DNA from: Dehalococcoidales bacterium
Lineage (GTDB): Bacteria; Chloroflexota; Dehalococcoidia; Dehalococcoidales; UBA3254
Reading direction: 5' to 3'
DNA: 8,123 nt
NCBI GenBank assembly: GCA_028718465.1
Contig: JAQULX010000108.1
Location: forward strand, 1-8,123
Part shown: piece by piece, positions 6,603 through 8,123 of the stretch
Layout: each line of letters begins with the position of its first letter
Numbering within the stretch: the stretch's first letter is position 1
Made by a program: the position numbers and the translations under genes
The notes under the pieces: model-generated
Told to the model about the DNA's origin: nothing
Databases searched by the model: none
Seen by the model: only the letters and a program-made list of their open reading frames with translations

Positions 6603-6645
6603 CGTGTCTTAAAATAGAGGCAAGAAGGAAGAGGAGATTCTGAAT

Positions 6646-7152
6646 CTAGGTCGGCCGCTCGGGACTGGAATCTCGCGATTCCAGTATGACAAATACGGCA
6701 AAAACCATTACCCCCACTACTACGGCCGAATCCGCCACATTGAATATCGGCCAGGGACCGATATCTATGAAGTCCCTGACAAAACCCAATGAGACGCGAT
6801 CAATGAGGTTACCTGTGGTCCCACCCAGGACCAGTCCCAGAGCGATTTTATTTATGCGTGTATTCAGGAATGAATAGCGGTGAGCAATCAAAAAATTATA
6901 GGCTAAAATCAAAATTACCCCAATACAGGATATAACAGTCAAAACCTCTACCTGGCCGTAAAAAATACTGAATGCAGCGCCGGTATTCTGGGCATAAGTC
7001 AAACGGAAGAAGCCGGTTTCCGGCACAGATTGTCCCACATAAAGAATGGATTGTATCCACCATTTGCTTAACTGGTCAATGACTACGACAACAAGGGCAA
7101 TCAATAAAAAAATGATATGCCATTTAACCGGTAAAAGTTTAGCTCTTGGCAT
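6646..7152 (-). CDS. lspA: Lipoprotein signal peptidase (signal peptidase II)
   Basis: This is the inner-membrane aspartic protease that removes signal peptides from diacylglyceryl-modified prolipoproteins, cutting before the lipobox Cys. It would process the TRAP binding lipoprotein encoded in this window. The 168-aa length is normal. Conserved blocks are DQLSKWW (26-32), QNTGAAFS (55-62), GGTTGNLIDR (110-119) and FNVADS (137-142), with catalytic Asp118 and Asp141. Four membrane segments are visible near 12-28, 69-89, 103-117 and 142-157. The reading frame overlaps the end of the upstream zinc-finger gene by 14 bases and has only a weak ribosome site, which points to translational coupling. 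The last residues (about 158-168) are encoded partly by a perfect hairpin and are polar. The stop is TAG. Confidence 0.98.
   Translation of the reverse strand: MPRAKLLPVKWHIIFLLIALVVVVIDQLSKWWIQSILYVGQSVPETGFFRLTYAQNTGAAFSIFYGQVEVLTVISCIGVILILAYNFLIAHRYSFLNTRINKIALGLVLGGTTGNLIDRVSLGFVRDFIDIGPWPIFNVADSAVVVGVMVFAVFVILESRDSSPERPT
6664..6685 (-). repeat. Perfect hairpin inside the 3' end of lspA
   Basis: On the minus strand ACTGGAATC and GATTCCAGT form a 9-bp perfect stem closed by the tetraloop GCGA, a GNRA type. It lies within codons for residues about 157-163 of LspA. The flank GTCAT on its upstream side resembles the edges of small dispersed palindromic repeats found in some bacterial genomes, so the lspA tail may have been formed or altered by such a repeat. 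That origin is inference. Confidence 0.5.
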
Positions 7153-7501
7153 TTTTCGCTTTCTGCCTGCAGCTTAAGCAATATATAGCCTGGGGCAAGG
7201 CTTCCATCCTGGCCGGGTCAATGGGCAGGTTGCAAATATCGCAGAATCCGTATGTCCCGGCGTCAAGCTTCAGTAACGCCCTTTCCACCTCCGCCAGTAT
7301 CCCTTTTAACCGGTTCTCCAGAGCCAGCCTTTTCTCCAACTCCATCGATTCGGTAGCTTCCTCTTCCCTTTTACCGAACGGACTGCCCTCCCGACGCTCA
7401 TCCATCGGATGCGATTGGGTTAGCTGGTTCAACTCGTCCTGGATACGCTTTTTTTCTCCTTCCAGCCGAGACCGAATCTCGTTGACCCTAGTAGTAGCCA
7501 C
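7139..7501 (-). CDS. TraR/DksA-type C4 zinc-finger protein
   Basis: This is a 120-aa protein of the TraR/DksA family, whose best-known members bind RNA polymerase through the secondary channel and tune transcription. An N-terminal charged helical region (about 5-80, rich in Glu, Lys and Arg and likely a coiled coil) is followed by a C4 zinc finger, FCDICNLPIDPARMEALPQA then IYCLSC, with ligands Cys87, Cys90, Cys108 and Cys111. The short length resembles the many DksA-like proteins of Gram-positive and Chloroflexi genomes more than proteobacterial DksA (about 150 aa), so the function may differ. It starts with GTG, six bases after GGAGG (7508-7512). Its last 14 bases overlap lspA. A TraR-like gene before lspA is an arrangement I recall from several anaerobes. 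The stop is TAA. Confidence 0.92.
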   Translation of the reverse strand: MATTRVNEIRSRLEGEKKRIQDELNQLTQSHPMDERREGSPFGKREEEATESMELEKRLALENRLKGILAEVERALLKLDAGTYGFCDICNLPIDPARMEALPQAIYCLSCRQKAKNAKS

Positions 7502-7507
7502 TTCACA

Positions 7508-7512
7508 CCTCC
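7508..7512 (-). promoter_or_regulatory. Ribosome binding site that supports the GTG start of the zinc-finger gene
   Basis: GGAGG on the minus strand (within GGAGGTG) ends six bases before GTG at 7501. There is no upstream in-frame ATG with a comparable site. Confidence 0.8.
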
Positions 7513-7549
7513 GCTTGCTTGTTCGTGCATGTTTACTTAGATAAAATAA

Positions 7550-7578
7550 ATTATATTTAGACGTTCCTTTTACGGAAA
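7550..7578 (-). promoter_or_regulatory. Probable promoter of traR-lspA
   Basis: On the minus strand a perfect -10 box, TATAAT (7555 down to 7550), lies 17 bp after TTTCCG (7578 down to 7573), a weak -35 (3 of 6). Transcription would start near 7543, giving a leader of about 40 bases before the GTG start. The surrounding gap (7502-7604) is AT-rich and has no gene. Confidence 0.55.
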
Positions 7579-7604
7579 TAAGAGAAAGAAAAGAAGAATA
7601 AGAA

Positions 7605-8123
7605 CTAATTCAGCATCATAAGCAACTGACGGACAGTATCGATGGACTGACCTTTCCAGTGGTTATTGGCAAAAACAAAGGTCTTCTCCGTCATACCAGC
7701 CAGTTTCTTTATTTTTGGCAGCCATTCCCTGAGTTCTTCGGGCTTATAGGTATAATCATACCGTTCATACGCCTGTTCATGCTGCCACCATTTGTCCTTG
7801 TTCCGGCCGTGAAAACGCACATAACCGATATTACTGGTCGCTTCAGCTACAGGAGGTAACAGGTTGGGCAGTTTAGGTTCATCAACACAACAAAACCCCA
7901 ACTCATGCTGGCGCAGCTATTGAAACACCTCGACTTTTAACCAGCGGGCATTCCGGAATTCGATCACCAATGGTAGCCCCTTCAGGTTATTTTTAAGATG
8001 CACCAGATATTCCAGGTTCGGCTTGTTATAGTCGAAACTATAAGGAAACTGCGCCAGAATGCACCCCAGTTTGCCGGACGCAGTTACAGGCTCCAGGGCG
8101 ATACGGAAAGCCTCGCAAATCCG
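7605..8123 (-). pseudogene. DUF72 (YecE-like) family gene, C-terminal part, with an in-frame amber stop
   Basis: The reading frame enters from the right edge and gives 172 codons before its TAG stop at 7607-7605. The TIM-barrel-like DUF72 family is widespread and lacks a firmly established function. Family features are ILAQFPYSF (encoded about 8036-8062), VIEFRNARW (about 7942-7968), CCVDEP, YVRFHGRN followed by WW, and VFANNHWKGQ near the C-terminus. At 7917-7919 the minus strand reads TAG between KVEVFQ and LRQHELGF, and similarity continues in the same frame on both sides. Related proteins carry a hydrophobic or aromatic residue there, so a one-base change from a Leu, Trp or Tyr codon is likely. 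Roughly the first 70-80 residues lie outside the window. A nonsense mutation (pseudogene), a sequencing error or rare readthrough are all possible. The 103-bp gap to the zinc-finger gene holds the latter's promoter; no terminator hairpin is seen. Confidence 0.82.

Noticed and set aside
6551..6645. T-box or riboswitch
   Set aside because: There is no recognisable T-box sequence or known riboswitch core, and the region lies downstream of both convergent genes rather than ahead of one.
7146..7544. Plus-strand open frame of 132 codons opposite the zinc-finger gene
   Set aside because: The minus strand carries a clear C4 zinc finger, promoter and ribosome site; the plus-strand translation is Ser- and Arg-rich with no recognisable domain.

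Overview
The window looks like chromosomal DNA from an anaerobic bacterium with mid-range GC. The gene types (a lipoprotein-anchored TRAP transporter, a TraR/DksA zinc-finger gene overlapping lspA, strong AGGAGG-type ribosome sites) fit a clostridial Firmicute of the Desulfotomaculum/Peptococcaceae kind or a Chloroflexota (Dehalococcoidia) organism. No marker gene in the window decides between them, so this placement is tentative.

Positions 1-6438 hold five plus-strand genes that look like one uptake-and-catabolism cluster: a TRAP solute-binding lipoprotein (140-1225), a fused DctQM TRAP permease (1413-3338), a small cupin (3375-3800), a zinc alcohol dehydrogenase (3943-5019) and an MmgE/PrpD-family enzyme (5047-6438). 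My reading is that the TRAP system imports an organic acid or related polar compound, and the MmgE/PrpD enzyme (dehydratase, decarboxylase or epimerase type) and the dehydrogenase process it. The cupin would be an accessory metal-dependent enzyme or binding protein. No other propionate-pathway gene is present, so this is not a standard methylcitrate operon. The binding protein lacks the arginine that normally anchors carboxylates, and the PrpD-like protein lacks the usual DFDDT motif, so the substrate is probably atypical.

Positions 6439-6645 are a convergent intergenic region with a dense set of inverted repeats. Two long stems (13 bp and about 15 bp) interlock in pseudoknot order, and a separate hairpin with a T-run looks like a terminator for the minus-strand lspA.

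Positions 6646-8123 are on the minus strand: lspA (prolipoprotein signal peptidase), preceded by an overlapping TraR/DksA-type zinc-finger gene with its own promoter, and the C-terminal part of a DUF72 gene that runs off the right edge. The DUF72 gene carries an in-frame TAG with clear family similarity on both sides. TAG is also the normal terminator of several genes here, including the DUF72 gene itself, so a nonsense mutation or sequence error is more likely than recoding.

No tRNA, rRNA, CRISPR array, insertion sequence or phage gene was seen, and no gene-free stretch exceeds 300 bases.
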